From Poecilobothrus nobilitatus (lineage: Eukaryota > Arthropoda > Insecta > Diptera > Dolichopodidae), in the NCBI GenBank assembly GCA_947095535.1, contig OX352774.1:41990496-42054495 (forward strand): 64,000 nucleotides of DNA, in the 5' to 3' direction. Positions 21,232-33,221 of the stretch are shown piece after piece. Within the stretch, counting starts at the first letter, position 1, and every line of letters starts with the position of its first letter. Under the pieces are notes generated by a model, which did not search any database, was not told the origin of the DNA, and saw nothing but the letters and a program-made list of their open reading frames with translations. Position numbers and translations under genes: made by a program.

Positions 21232-22020
21232 AACAAGGCAGAATATAAACCAAAGCGCACATTTCCAAAAGATAATACAAACTGTTGAGAATTGTGACTT
21301 CCACCAAAAATTTGAAAATTTCATATAATAAAAAATGTAAAAATAAGACTTTTTTGCAATTTTAAGAGACGGTAACTCTGGAACACTATATACAACTTAA
21401 AGAAACCGTTAGGACAGGTAAAAATATATTATTGGAGCTTTAATTTTTATGTTTTGACGAAGAAAAATGTGCACAGGTGTTAAATTTTTCAACCCTAATA
21501 GCTCATAAACAGGAGGTGGTTCAAAAAAAATGTCTGGGAAAACTTATACTAATTCCAAAAGTTCTTTCTGCCCTCAAAATTTCAACTTCCTATCTAAAAG
21601 CGTGTCGTAGTTATAGGATAGAAAAATCATGCAAAATTTTGTTTTCACATAACAGTAAATTTAAATACTAAATTTAAAAAAATTGTATGATTTTGATATT
21701 GATTTGCAAATGCAAAACAAAATCGTGTCGAATGGCGTTTTCAGATTGAAAAACTGTTAAGCAAAACACGGGATATACCTATTTAAAAATAGGGTTTTAA
21801 TACAGTTGGAGTGGCTTTAGCTTTGTAGTGGATTGGGCTATATGAAAAAGTTGTTCTATAACATTAATTTTTTTTATGAGAATTAATGTTATAGATGATT
21901 TTAATGAATTAATGTTATACGGTATAGAAGTTTTGTAAACAGAAGGACAGACGCACGGACGTTCGGACATGGTTAAACTAATAAGTACATTTTTTAAAAT
22001 ATTTTTTGGAAATGTGCTAA
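21232..22020 (+). mobile_element. Family A element, copy 3 (single monomer)
   Basis: It starts AACAAGGCAGAATATAAACC, followed by GCGCACATTTCCAAAAG. It holds one monomer (ATTGGAGCTTTAATTTTTATG), the 'GTGTCGAATGGCGTTTTCAG' block, and ends ATTTTTTGGAAATGTGCT at about 22018. The 5' AGCGCACATTTCCAAAA and the 3' TTTTGGAAATGTGCT are inverted copies of each other, the subterminal inverted repeats of the family. A local duplication of 'GAATTAATGTTATA' lies at 21875-21920. The frame 21477-21671 is a repeat translation. Confidence 0.8.
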
Positions 22021-22021
22021 A

Positions 22022-23355
22022 AATTGAAAAAGAAAAATATTTTTATCAAACTTTTAAACCTGTAGCAAAATATCAAAATGTCAATGTCATTGAAAAGAAC
22101 AATAGATTTTAAAAATATTTTTTCTTATGCTTGAAAAAATATTTAAATTCGTAATATAATTGAAAAATATAAACTATAGAATATTCAGACATGTTGTTTA
22201 ACTGAATTCAAAGATCGGTTTATGTTCAAACGCTATTTGTTGAATATATTTTTGTTTTAATATATAGAAAAGTTATGGAAATGCATGAATATGAATTTTT
22301 TTGAGTTGTGTCATCATTTTGAAAAAAGATTGTACAAGAAAATATTAAAACCTTTAAAAATTGAATTTAAGGAATTAAATCTCTATATATGTATGTATTC
22401 AGAAGAAAATAACTAAAAAAAAAAAATCTCAGATTATACCGTTATTAAAATAACAAAACGTATGCAATTTTTTTTTTAAATATTTATTTTCAAATTTACA
22501 ATATATAATATGTACTTTTTTTCTTGTGGTATTTTTTTTTGAGAAATAAATAAATTGTACAAAATTAATTTGATATTTTTTGATTTGGAAATTAAACGGT
22601 TGTTTAAAATTGTTTTAGTGCAACGCTATATAAAAAATAATTAAATTATTATAATAATAATTATTATTAAAAAATATTAATTGTTAAATGGTTTAATTTC
22701 AAAATAAATAAATTTATAGTATCTAATATACATACTCGTATATCTGTATATTTTATTTCAAGATTTTAAAATTTTAAAATATAAAAATTTTTTTGAATTT
22801 GAAAATTAAATCCAGTTACACCGCAGTGATTGAGCATTTTAGAACTTGTGTGCATCATTCGAAAAAGTACTTTATCAAATCCTACAAAGTTCAACAGAAT
22901 TTTTAATAAGAACAAAATTTGATTACATAAAGTATATTTTTTGAACTATAACAAAGGAGTTCAACATATGCATATCTTATATTAGCTGTGTTTTTTTCAA
23001 CAAGGTCAGTATCAAGGTTTGAAAAAAACGATAAATAAAAAACTTCAAATCATAAAAAATTGATTTTACATATCTTTTTTGTCCCTTTTAAATTAAATAT
23101 ACTTGTAAATTATTTTTATAATAAAAATAAAATTTTTGTTTCAAAATTTATATCAAAAACTAAAAAATAATATTTTTGTTTCAAAAATTTTATATCAAAA
23201 ACTATGTATGCGGCATCTTTTGCAATTTTATGTAAATTTTTTTATACAGATCACAGACCCTGACCTCCATAAATATATGGATTATTTACTTACTCTTTGT
23301 TGTTAGTTAAATGTTTCACGTGCAAATATATTTCCAATTAATTGTGAAATCTGAT
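22022..23355. other. A/T-rich spacer
   Basis: Low-complexity A/T DNA including a near-duplicate of 'AATATTTTTGTTTCAAAATTTATATCAAAAACTA' type sequence at about 23130-23205. No gene or named repeat. Confidence 0.5.
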
Positions 23356-23359
23356 GCTC

Positions 23360-23720
23360 TTTACTAACAAAATTTTACAAAACGCGTTGGCATATGACTT
23401 AACTTCTTCACAAAATTTCGGATACTTATAGTTTTAACAAACACTGAGTTATTTTCATATAAGAAAATATAAGATGTACGGCAGCTAGTCGAGTACGTCG
23501 ATCGAACTGCTGGATTTACAAAAGTAAAAAATGTACAAAGATGATAAAAAATGTTAGGACTCAACCTCTTTTATTTTTGAATTTGGATAGATCTGCGGAT
23601 GAATAGATAGACGTACATATGGTACTCAATCGACTCAGAATTCAATCCTGAGCAAGAATATATACTTTTTAATACCAATCTCGTCTGCTTTAAGGACGTA
23701 AAACTATGTTCGTACTTCGT
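23360..23720 (-). repeat. Old family B relic, minus strand
   Basis: On the minus strand this keeps landmarks of family B in order: 'ACGAACATAGTTTTACG' near the 5' end, CTCAGGATTGAATTCTGAG with 'TCGATT', a degraded CCGT-type tract, 'GACTAGCTGCCGTACA', 'AAAATAACTCAGTGTTTG', and 'CATATGCCAACGCGTTTTG'. Divergence from the three younger copies is high and neither conserved end remains. The frame 23564-23364 is a repeat translation. Confidence 0.55.
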
Positions 23721-23769
23721 ACACGTTTATAAATAAGAAGAATATATAATATATAATATATAAGGAGAA

Positions 23770-23950
23770 TAAAATCTATTGAGCTGGCTACAAAATCGAG
23801 ATTCAATAATGTTTTTAACGTGGATCATTATAAATCTTTTGTCGTAAGAGTTATTTCCCCTTACGACATTTAAGCCACGCCTGAACAGGAAAGGCTGTGT
23901 AATTTGCTGTCCACATTTATGTGGCAGAGAAATGCATTAAAAAAATCTTA
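23770..23950 (+). repeat. SINE-R, 3' part
   Basis: From about 23835 the sequence TTGTCGTAAGAGTTATT, 'ACGCCTGAACAGGAAAGGC' and 'CACATTTATGTGGCAG' followed by AATGCATT and A-run match the body and tail of SINE-R at 20.4 kb. The head upstream is not recognisable. Confidence 0.7.
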
Positions 23951-24660
23951 AGACTGACAAAACTTATAGACAAAAAAAACTTAATTTAGCAAAAGTGTCT
24001 GAATGATAGATGTCTAAAAATATTACTGCTTAAATTTCTCATTGTCTTTTATTTAAGTTCAAGGGTTGAAATTGGGTTTTACAATCGGGTTCGATCATTT
24101 TTTAATATTGTTATTATAACTTATGCGCTTTGAAATTTTAGTTAAGCAATCATTATATTTTAGTACTGTTTAATACCGATGACAAACCGCTGAAGATAAA
24201 TTTCATTGTTTTTCTTTCATTTTAAAACTCTTTGTATTTATTAATTTCTACACTTCTTGTGACTGCAACGTGAAGATTTTATTTTTCTTTTGTTTGACAT
24301 TTTTTATTTTATGGTGACTTGGCAATTTATTTTTCTTCAGAACTTTTTACGACACAGATCAAAGAACCAAAAATTTTAAGGATTGTATATTTTGTTTATT
24401 TTTTTGTTTTGACAATAATACAAACTTGCTGGGATTATTGAAGCGCTTCAAGCAGTCTTTTAAAATATTTTCTTTTTTTGTTTAATGTTAATTGCGTTTT
24501 TTATGTTTTGGTTTTTTAATAATTTTTCTTTAAAAAGATTTTTTTTTTTTCACATTTTTTTAACTGTGGATACAAAAATTAATGGCGAATCGAATAAAGA
24601 AAACAAAAAAAAACTATTATTAATATAATGCTGCTGTTGCCGTTTTTCTTTATTACTCTT
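23951..24660. other. Spacer before family B copy 2
   Basis: A/T-rich sequence with no recognised feature. Confidence 0.5.
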
Positions 24661-26843
24661 TATACCCGTATGAACTATGTTCAAGGGTATAATAAATTTG
24701 CCATTACGTTTGTGACACCTTAAAGGAGTCGAGCTAGATATAGTGTCAAAGGTATGGATCGGCCATGTACGTCCGTCCGTCCGTCCGTCCGCACGATAAC
24801 TCAAAAAATAAAGGAGCTAGGGGGCTGAAATTTTTTTTACGTCACTTTTGCAAAATTGTTAGTTTTGCTATTTAAATCCAACATTTTCGGTCGGCGGGTT
24901 CGAGTAGCTGCCATACAACTTCTAAATTTATATAGAAATAACTCAGTATCTATTCAAGCTAGGTTTCTGAAATTTTGCAAATGATGATCAAGTTTTATGG
25001 CAACAACTTCTGTAAAATTTGGTTGTGCTGGTGCAGCGGGTTCGGGTAGCTGCCATACAACTTCTCCGTTTAAATGAGAATAACTCAGTGTTTATTGAAG
25101 CTAGGAATCTGAAATTTAGTAAAGAGGTGTCGAGTTACATGCCAACAACTTTTGTAAAATTTGGTTGGTCTAGAGCAGCCGGTTCAGACTTCTTGCACCT
25201 CTTGGAACCTAATGAAGCTAGGCATCTGCAATTTTGCAAATGATGATCAAGTTTTATGGCAACAACTTTTGTAAAATTTGGTTGTGGTGGTGCGGCGGGT
25301 TCGGGTAGCTGCCATACAACTTCTCCGTTTAAATGAGAATAACTCAGTGTTTATTGAAGCTAGGAATCTGAAATTTAGTAAAGAGGTGTCGAGTTACATG
25401 CCAACAACTTTTGTAAAATTTGGTTGGTCTAGAGCAGCCGGTTCAGACTTCTTGCACCTCTTGGAACCTAATGAAGCTAGGCGTCTGCAATTTTGGAAAT
25501 TATGATCAAGTTTTATGTCAACAACTTCTACAAAATTTGGTTGTGCTGGTGCGACGGGTTCGGATAGCTGCCATACAAAATCTCTTTTTAAATGAAAAGA
25601 ACTCAGTGTCCGTCCGCACTATAACTCAAAAAATAAAGGAGCTAGGAGGCTGAAAATTTTTTTACGTCACTTTTGTAAAATTGTTAGTTTTGCTATTTAA
25701 CTCCAGCATTTTCTGTCCCCGGGTTCGGGTAGCTGCCATACAACGTCTTTCTTTAAATAGAAATAACCCAGTGTCTGTTCAATCTAGGTATCTGAAATTT
25801 TGCGAATGATGATCAAGTTTTATGGCAACAACTTCTGCAAAATTTGGTTGTGGTGGTGTGACGGGTTCGGGTAGCTGCCATACAAAATCTCTTTTTAAAT
25901 GAAAGAACTCAGTGTCCGTCCGCACTATAACTCAAAAAATAAAGGAGCTAGGAGGCTGAAAATTTTTTTACGTTACTTTTGTAAAATTGTTAGTTTTGCT
26001 ATTTAACTCCAGCATTTTCGGCCGCCGGGTTCGAGTAGCTGCCATACAACGTCTTTCTTTAAATGGAAATAACCCAGTGTCTGTTCAATCTAGGTATCTG
26101 TAATTTTGCGAATGATGATCAAGTTTTATGGCAACAACTTCTGCAAAATTTGGTTGTGGTGGTGCGACGGGTTCGGGTAGCTGCCATACAACTTCTCTTT
26201 TTAAATGAAAATAACTCAGTGTCCGTCCGCACGATAACTAAAAAAATAAAGGAATTAGGAGGCTGAAATTTTTTTTACGTCACTATTACAAAATTGTTAG
26301 TTTTGCTATTTAACTCCAGCATTTTCGGCCGCCGGGTTCGAGTAGCTGCCATACAACTTCTTTCTTTAAATGGAAATAACCCAGTGTCTATTCAATCTAG
26401 GTATCTGAAATTTTGCAAATGATGATCGAGTTTTATGGCAACAACTTCTGTAAAATTTTGTTGTGATGATATGACAGGTTCGGATAGTTGCCATACAACT
26501 TCTCTTTTTAAATGAAAATAACTCAGTGTCTATTGAAGCTAGCTATCTGAAATTTAGTGAAAAAGTGTCGAGTTGCATGCCAAAAACTTTTGTAAAATTT
26601 GAATGGTCTAAAGCAGCCGGTTCAGGCTTTTTGCATTTCTTGGAACTTAATGAAGCTAGGCGCAATAGATTCGGGTAGCTATGATACAACTCCACAATTT
26701 ACATAAATATATCTCTGTAGTTCGGTACTAAAACTCTGAATGTTTTTAAAAGATGATCAAGTTTTATAGAAATAGGATATATTACGTTCATACGGGTATC
26801 CCAGAGTTGACACAGTCTACTCTACTGCACTCTTCCTCGTTTT
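24661..26843 (+). mobile_element. Family B element, copy 2, with expanded internal arrays
   Basis: Both ends are as in copy 1: TATACCCGTATGAAC at 24661, inverted GTTCATACGGGTAT at about 26787, and the tail ending CTCTTCCTCGTTTT at 26843. At about 2.18 kb it is twice the length of copies 1 and 3. A module of about 259 bp (start GATGATCAAG at 24983 and 25242) is repeated. A different module of about 306 bp, which starts at the CCGTCCGCAC tract (near 25606, 25912 and 26219), is repeated three times. The later modules start with a fusion of the phrase ACTCAGTGTC to CGTCCGCAC. Open frames at 25019-26266 and 24550-24804 are repeat translations, not proteins. Confidence 0.8.
25600..26525 (+). repeat. 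Internal about 306-bp tandem array of family B copy 2
   Basis: Three successive units begin GTGTCCGTCCGCAC at about 25606, 25912 and 26219. Each contains AAAATAAAGGA, AAAATTGTTAGTTTTGC and CGGGTTCG.GTAGCTGCC. The regular spacing and near identity suggest recent unequal exchange or replication slippage. Confidence 0.75.
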
Positions 26844-26844
26844 G

Positions 26845-27335
26845 TTGTGGTATTGGCTAGTTATTAATTTTAAGAAAACTTTAGCAGAAAATGATGACTA
26901 AAGATAAGGAAGAAGAAGACGAAGAAGTCTACTAATATTAAAACTTTTTTATTTAGTGAAAACAAGTTTTTTGTTTGAAGGATTTGTTAGTTTGAAGGAT
27001 TTTTAGAATGAACTGAATGTCAGTTATTTAATATTTTGTTTTTGTTAGTTCTTAAGTGTTTTTCCATTAAGTTTTGATGATTTGATTTTAGTTTTTTTTC
27101 CATTAAAGAAAAAAAAAAATTTTGTCAAAAACTTTCAGAAATTACATAAACTTTAATTGCTTTCAATAATTAAAGAGTTTGAATTTAAATTAAAAAAATT
27201 TTTCTTTCAATTTTTATCATTATCAGATTTACTCTGTGTTGTTTTGTTTTTTTATAATGTAAAACAAATGTATATTAAATTTTTTAAGATAATATTAATG
27301 ACTCTGTTATTACTGATAATAATATTAATACCTAA
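26845..27335. other. A/T-rich spacer
   Basis: No recognisable feature. The frame 27157-27438 runs from low-complexity sequence into the SINE-K copy and is not a gene. Confidence 0.5.
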
Positions 27336-27339
27336 TACC

Positions 27340-27705
27340 AATACCAATAATAATAGTTGCTACAGTGACAGTGGGATTGCCTTCAATTATTACCTCATGC
27401 AGGAAGGCGTTTATATAACTGCATATTGTAACTGTTGATGGTTATAGTCACTGTTAACAAAATAGTAATAATAATAAGAGGAGTCATTGTTCCCTTAGAG
27501 TCCCAATCCCAATTCAATGTTTCCGAATCCATGTCCTAACCTTTCCAACCCTTACACCATAGCCAATATACTGCGTTAGGCAGTATATGTTTCATCCCAT
27601 TATATTAGCTAAAGGGGGATGTGGTTTTAGTCAGTAAGAATCGGACACTACCAAGAGCGAATTCCTGCTGTCTTTGGCCCACCTCTTTTAGGAAAAAAGA
27701 ATTTT
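27340..27705 (+). mobile_element. SINE-K copy
   Basis: It aligns with the 9.15-kb copy through 'CATGCAGGAAGGCG', 'GCATATTGTAACTGTTGATGG', 'TCATTGTTCCCTTAGAG', 'ATAGCCAATATACTGCGTTAG', 'TTTCATCCCATTATATTAGC', 'AAAGGGGGATGTGG' and 'GACACTACCAAGAGCG'. The tRNA-like head is eroded. The TAATAATAATA microsatellites at about 27308-27355 and 27463-27480 lie in and next to it. Confidence 0.65.
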
Positions 27706-27709
27706 AAGA

Positions 27710-29555
27710 TAAGAAGATTTTTTGGAATGGTAACAGGAAGAATTGGATTATTAATTCATTCAAAAGTAAAGAATATAATAATAGTTGAATCATTTCTATT
27801 CTATATTGTTCCTCGGGTTTCTGAAGAATGATTCAGAAAAAGTTCTTTTCTATATCTACTGAAGTGTTAAATAAACTGAACTAGGACAAAACAACTTCCT
27901 ATATATTTGTGTTATAAATTACGAAATAAGTAAAATTTTGTTGAGGAAATTAGGAATATAAATGTTTATAAAATGGAAATTTAATTTGAAAATTTACAAA
28001 GAGAAAGAAAACTTTTTTTTTAAATAGAAGTGTTATTAATCAAAAAAAACAGTCAACAATTCTTTACAAAGTTTCGTCATTTATTTGATAAGATAAATCT
28101 ATTTCGATCAAATGTTTATCCAACATTTTGTTTAAAACTTTTAACTAAATAAATACGCTTAGGTAACAAAGTTAAGTAAAATACATTTTCATGTATCAAA
28201 ACAAAAAAAAAACCCTATTTTTTAACTAAATTACTAATTTTCTTCAAGATTTATCATAATTTAACTCGATCAATAGATATGAATTTCATTTTGTTTTTGT
28301 TTTTTAGTTGGTTGCTGTTTTGAATATTTTATAGATTATATTATTACTAGAGGTTAACTGAAGAAGTTTATCTTTTTTTATTTGATTATGTTCCTACAGT
28401 ATTTTACAAAATAATAGACATTATGATGCGTCAATTTTTTATTATGACAGTATCTACTAGAAAAACTAAATTGAATATTCTGCAAAATTTGTAAAAAAAA
28501 TTAATTAAGATTTTAAAATCAAAAAGAAACTAAATTCCCAAGTTGGGTTTCCTCAAACCCAATTTCCTCACGTAATCCTTCCCTCATCCTTTTCCCCATA
28601 ATTAAACTGTACATGATATCACTATGTACTAAAAGACCCATCCTAAAGTTTGGTTTTAAAGAGGGTGGTTTGGATTGCTTAAAGTTAGAGCAGTTCCTAT
28701 GAATGGCTTTCGTGCAGTTCCCATGAATGATTTTCGATGTTCTCCATCGTCCCTTGTAAATAAGACAAACTAACTAACATTAAGACGGTGAAATTTTTGC
28801 AACGCATAAAGAAGTTTTGAGAAAAATTTTCTTCATTATAGTTATCAATATTGTGTCCATAATTGCCTTGGAATTTTTTTCTTTTTGTTTGTTGGTTGTG
28901 TTGTCTTTTCTTCAATAAGATTTTAGACAGATCATAAAGCTTAGCTTCCTTACTGAAAAACAAAATATTTAGAATATTTTTTTTTAATACAAAAAAGTTT
29001 TGTGAAACGTGACGCGGTCGTGCCATACTTCAGAGTCGTACAGAATTGTAGATTGGAATACCGTTTTCATTATGATGATTATCTTTTGATAAACAAGAAT
29101 TACTATTTATTAATTGTTATAATATTCTAATCGTTTTATTTATTTTATCTAGTCCTCAAAGACTCCTAAGTGTTTGATATTCTGATTCTATGTTATTTTG
29201 TTTGAATATAGAATTAGGTTATTTTGATATTTGAAACATTTTGTCCTCTTCCTAGTATAATAGCTGGCTTTCATTGTTTACGGGTTTGTACGAATTTTAC
29301 ATTTAATAAATAATTGAAAAATGTTTAAAATATATTATTTAAGAGTAAATATCTGACGTAAAATTACCTGCGAAAATCAACTAGCATAGACTCTTGTGGT
29401 GCTGCAGTTCTAGCTATTATATAGTATGCTTGAGTGTGTATTACCAATATGAATTACCAATATGAACTTTATTTTTAATAAAGATCCATTTTCCAGATAG
29501 ATTTTTATTATTTTATTAATGTACATAATATGTAAAAAAAGTAAAGTGAATCAAT
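27710..29555. other. Spacer with an unclassified 109-codon frame
   Basis: Mostly A/T-rich. A minus-strand frame at 29026-28697 (109 codons) is the longest here. It is Lys/Asn-rich, has no recognised domain, and its composition follows the local DNA. A less A/T-rich patch at 28540-28740 might be an old repeat, but I found no second copy. Confidence 0.4.
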
Positions 29556-29559
29556 TTAT

Positions 29560-29835
29560 GTATGATGACTTTATGTCAAACAGTGTTGAATGCTAGATCT
29601 ATGTTTAAAACCACAATGTCAACTGAATTATTTATATTTAAACATGATTTGAGAACGTTTTTGAGATAAGAATATTGATATACAGTACTGCAGTCTTTTC
29701 GAAAATCAACTTTGGGAAGTACATTATGTTCATCTAAGTAGCCCATTACTCCTATTTTTATAAGTTCCTTAAATAGTTTCGATAAGTCCCTTATTAGGCT
29801 TATTTGTATGTAACTTTCTGCCCAAGTTGGAATAA
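29560..29835 (-). pseudogene. Degraded LINE reverse transcriptase fragment, minus strand
   Basis: On the minus strand the conceptual product runs from about 'ISLIRDLSKLFKELIKIGVM' (family: PISLLPxLSKLFEKLI) through 'YLDEHNVLP' and 'FRKDCSTVYQ' (family: QFGFRKxxST) to 'LNIDLAFNTV' followed by a stop and HKV (family domain A: LDIxKAFDTVWHKV; Trp codon now TGA). The catalytic Asp of domain A is kept. The fragment shows frame breaks and lacks domains B onward. It differs in wording from the 51-kb element, so it is probably another lineage of Jockey/CR1-type LINE. Confidence 0.7.
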
Positions 29836-29839
29836 ATTT

Positions 29840-30655
29840 GAATTATCTCAAAATAAGTTAAGGAAAAGATAGACAAAATAAAATTATGAAAGATTTCTGT
29901 TAATGTTTTACGAAATGTAAGACAATTAAATGAATTTTAGCGGGTTAATCTGCAAAAAAAGGAAACAGGTGACCAGAAAGTAAACTAAAATGAAAAGATA
30001 GGTAAAAGGATGATGGATGCATTTTGAAAGTGGTTAGAAATAAAGTTCACAAATAAATTAATCCGAGTTTAGATTTTCATCAACTTATTAATGGGTTCGT
30101 TTCAAACTGGTATAATTTATCTTGAGTGATTTCTTTTATCATTCTGTAGTTTTCTACAGTACGATTTATATATTATTATAATATATACAATAAGTATTAA
30201 ACGAAACAAAACATTGAAAACCAAATCACTATTTTCTTGTAGTGATGAAATTTTTGTTTGATATACCCTTTGGCAATCAAATTGATTCCTTAGATAAAAG
30301 AATCAAAACAAGCAAAAAGCAAAATGGGAAAAGAAAATAGAGAAGAAAAATGAGAAAAAAAAAATAAATACAATATTCTTTTAAATTAAATGATACTAAG
30401 AAAACAAGAAAATTATCTTTCATTGTATCGAACTTATTAGTTTTATACATAAGATGGTGTTTAAATAATTTAAATCCGTCTTTTTGTTTACTTTCATAAT
30501 TCAACCTATTGGAAAAGTACAATTCGTATTTTTAAAAATGAAACAAAAACTTAAAGACATTTTTTTAGAAGAAAATTCGCATTTTAATAGGATAACAATT
30601 TTAAATTTGGATATTTTCATAAAAAAATTATACACTACAACTTATAATTTGTACA
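29840..30655. other. A/T-rich spacer
   Basis: No recognisable feature. Frames at 30277-30522 (minus) and 30484-30666 are background-composition frames. Confidence 0.5.
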
Positions 30656-30659
30656 TTTA

Positions 30660-30950
30660 TTTATAAAGTTTAAAAAACTTGCTGCCGTTTGTCGTTTTTA
30701 GACTGTAAATATATTAAACGGAACTTGAGATATTAAAAGATAGAGGCTTTTTTTTTAGCTTTAGGAGACAACAGATCTGTAACAGTTGCGACTACGCAGA
30801 AAAGTTATCCCACAGCAATGATTTTTTTATGATACCCATCCATGTTTAAAATTTCATTGCTTCATTTTAAACCGTGTAGATATAAACAACAGGCGGACAC
30901 ACGGCCAGTGTAAAAATAAAAGCAAAAATTTTTAATAAAATGTGCTAAAA
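30660..30950 (+). repeat. Diverged family A relic (3' part)
   Basis: It keeps the order of the family A 3' end: GTCGTTTTTAGACTGTAAAT, an 'AACTTGAGATAT' block, 'AAAAGTTATCCCACAGC', 'TTTTTTATGATACCCATCCA', 'ACCGTGTAGA', a decayed 'GGCGGACACACGG' tract, and finally ATAAAATGTGCTAAAAA. Divergence is much greater than among copies 2-5, so this is an older relic. Confidence 0.6.
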
Positions 30951-30951
30951 A

Positions 30952-31903
30952 TAAAGTCAAATCAGACACAAATAATAAAGCTACAAAGTAGAATTTTGAT
31001 TCTCCTCCAGATTTCTTTCCGATGAATTACTTTTGTTTTGGAAAATGTTTTCTTTTAATATGCATTTGTACAATTTCATTTATGTGCATATTTTTCAGAC
31101 ACATACAAACTAGTGAATGTACTTTTTTTTGCATTTGTACTCTTAATTGGGTTCATTTAGTTTTATATATCTACTTACTAAAAATATTTTTTTTCCAATC
31201 ACCACATAAAATATTCTAAATATAATTTAAAAATGCACACCCACAAAAGTAAATTTTATTAAAAAGTTACTTTTATTTTTCCGAGGAGATTTTCCTAATT
31301 CATGATTTTATAATAATAGCCATAAAAATGATTTTTCAAAAAAAAAAAAGAAAAAAAGACGACTATACTTAGTCTGTTAACCTAGTGAAGCATATTCCAA
31401 AAATGAAAAAAATTTAAATCTCCTAGTAGCCGAATTTTTTTTTTTTTTTTGAATAGCTATTAAGGACTTACTTCACTTTAAAAACTTTTTAGCCATATTT
31501 TTATAATATTTTTTTTTTTTTTGTATTTAGATATATATATATATATATATATACATTTTCTCTAGTATCCCTACGTACCCAGACAAAAACAACTTATCCT
31601 AATATATTTAATATTCTATCATTGCCACTTAGGTTCAATGTCAAAGTTATCAACAGTAATGAATGATAGGTAAAAGTACTATAATACCAATAGAAGGACT
31701 ACTTAAATTTTAAGAACCTCTTGAAAATAGTTGGGCATTTTCATGAAACAAAAACGAAATGAATATATTATTACTTATATTGTAAATATTTTTTTAGTTT
31801 ATATTTTTGTTGAAAAACAGAATAAAAACATTTCATAATAATAAGAAAATTAAAATGTTTTTTTATTCTTAGTAGTACATTGTATTATAGTACCAAAGGA
31901 AAA
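30952..31903. other. A/T-rich spacer
   Basis: Low-complexity DNA, including an (AT)n tract at about 31531-31553. No feature. Confidence 0.5.
31531..31553. repeat. (AT)n microsatellite
   Basis: About eleven AT dinucleotides. Confidence 0.95.
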
Positions 31904-31904
31904 T

Positions 31905-33220
31905 AAGCAAAACAAGGTAGAATGTAAACCAACAGTTTTTAAAAGCGCACATTTCCCAAACTCAATACAAACTGTTTAGAAGTGTGACTTGCACAAAAAT
32001 TTGAAAATTTTAGAAATTTTTTGTAATATAACAAAATTTGAAAATATAACTTTTTTGGAATTTTGAGGGGCTGTAAGTCTGGAACCCTATATAACTAAGA
32101 AAAACCGTAATTAATACACGTAAAAAAATATTACTGGAGCTTTAATTTTTATGTCTTGCCGAAGAAAAATTTTTATAGGTTACTAAGTTACAGGTGTCTA
32201 AAACTAACAAATTTTCAATTTTTGAGGCGTAATAACTCTTAAAGAGGGGGTGCTACCAAAAAATTTTCTGAGAAAACTTATACTAATTCTAAAAGTTCTT
32301 TCTTGTCTCAAAATTTCAGGTTCCTATCTAAAGGTGCCTCGGAATTATGAAAAAAGAAATTGCATGCAAAATGTGGTTTTCACATAACGGTAAATTTAAA
32401 TAGTAAATTTCAAAATATTACATAATTATGATATTGTTTTATATAGATAATAAAATTTCCGATCTTCTGGCGGTTTTAGATTGCAAAACTATTTCGCAGA
32501 CCCTGAGATATATACATCTGAAAATGGAGCTTTTTCGCAATTTTGAAGAGCTGCAACTTTGGAACCCTTCACAACTAAAATAAACCTTTAACACATATAA
32601 AAATATATTACTGTAGCTTTAATTTTTATATCTTGTAGAAGTTAAATGTGTACAGGTTCCTAAGTTACAGGTGTTTAAAAATAGCAAATTTTCAATATTT
32701 AAACCCTAGTAGCTCATAAACAGGGGGTGGTCCAAAAAAATTTTCTGAGCAAACTTATACTAATTCTAAAAGTTCTTTCTTGTCCCAAAATTGCAAGCCT
32801 CTATCTAGAAGTGTGCCGGAGTTATGAAAGTAGAAAAATCATGCAAAATTTGGTTTTCACATAACGGTAAATTTAAATACTAAATTTAAAAAAAATTGTA
32901 TAATTTTGATATTAATTTACAAAGTTAAAAAAAATACCTGTCGAATGACGTTTTCAGATTGAAAAAATCTTAAGCAGAACATAAGATATATGCATTTAAA
33001 AAATAGGGCTTTTTCAAAGTTTGAGGGGCTGTAGCTCCGTAATGGGATGGGCTACATGAAAAAGTTGTTCCACAAAATTATTTTATTTATGAGACCTACC
33101 ACTGGTTAAACTTTTTTTTCTCTATCTTTAACGGTGTAGAAGTTTTGTAAGCAGACGCACGGACGGACAGAGTGAAACTAATAAGCACATTTTTTCAAAA
33201 TTTTTTTGGAAATGTGCTAA
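31905..33220 (+). mobile_element. Family A element, copy 4, full length
   Basis: It starts AACAAGGTAGAATGTAAACC, then GCGCACATTTCCC. Two internal monomers are about 490 bp apart (TTACTGGAGC near 32130; TTACTGTAGC near 32610), followed by the CCTGTCGAATGACG block, TAGCTCCGTAATGG, and a short CGGACGG tract. The 3' end is a hairpin: AGCACATTT and AAATGTGCT enclose 33184-33218. The 3' arm is also an inverted copy of the 5' GCACATTTCC. A 3' hairpin plus subterminal inverted repeats without coding capacity recall non-autonomous Helentron-type elements; this is inference. Its partner copy 5 lies inverted 2.3 kb downstream. Confidence 0.85.
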
Positions 33221-33221
33221 A

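Noticed and set aside
25019..26266. Several similar open frames (MVVVVRRVRVAAIQLLRLN-type) looking like a small gene family
   Set aside because: They are translations of the tandem modules of family B. The same phrases appear at 15.7 kb and 41.3 kb, and base-level conservation includes non-coding microsatellite and hairpin parts.
28697..29026. 109-codon minus-strand frame
   Set aside because: Lys/Asn-rich, no recognised family and no homologous copy; background composition explains it.
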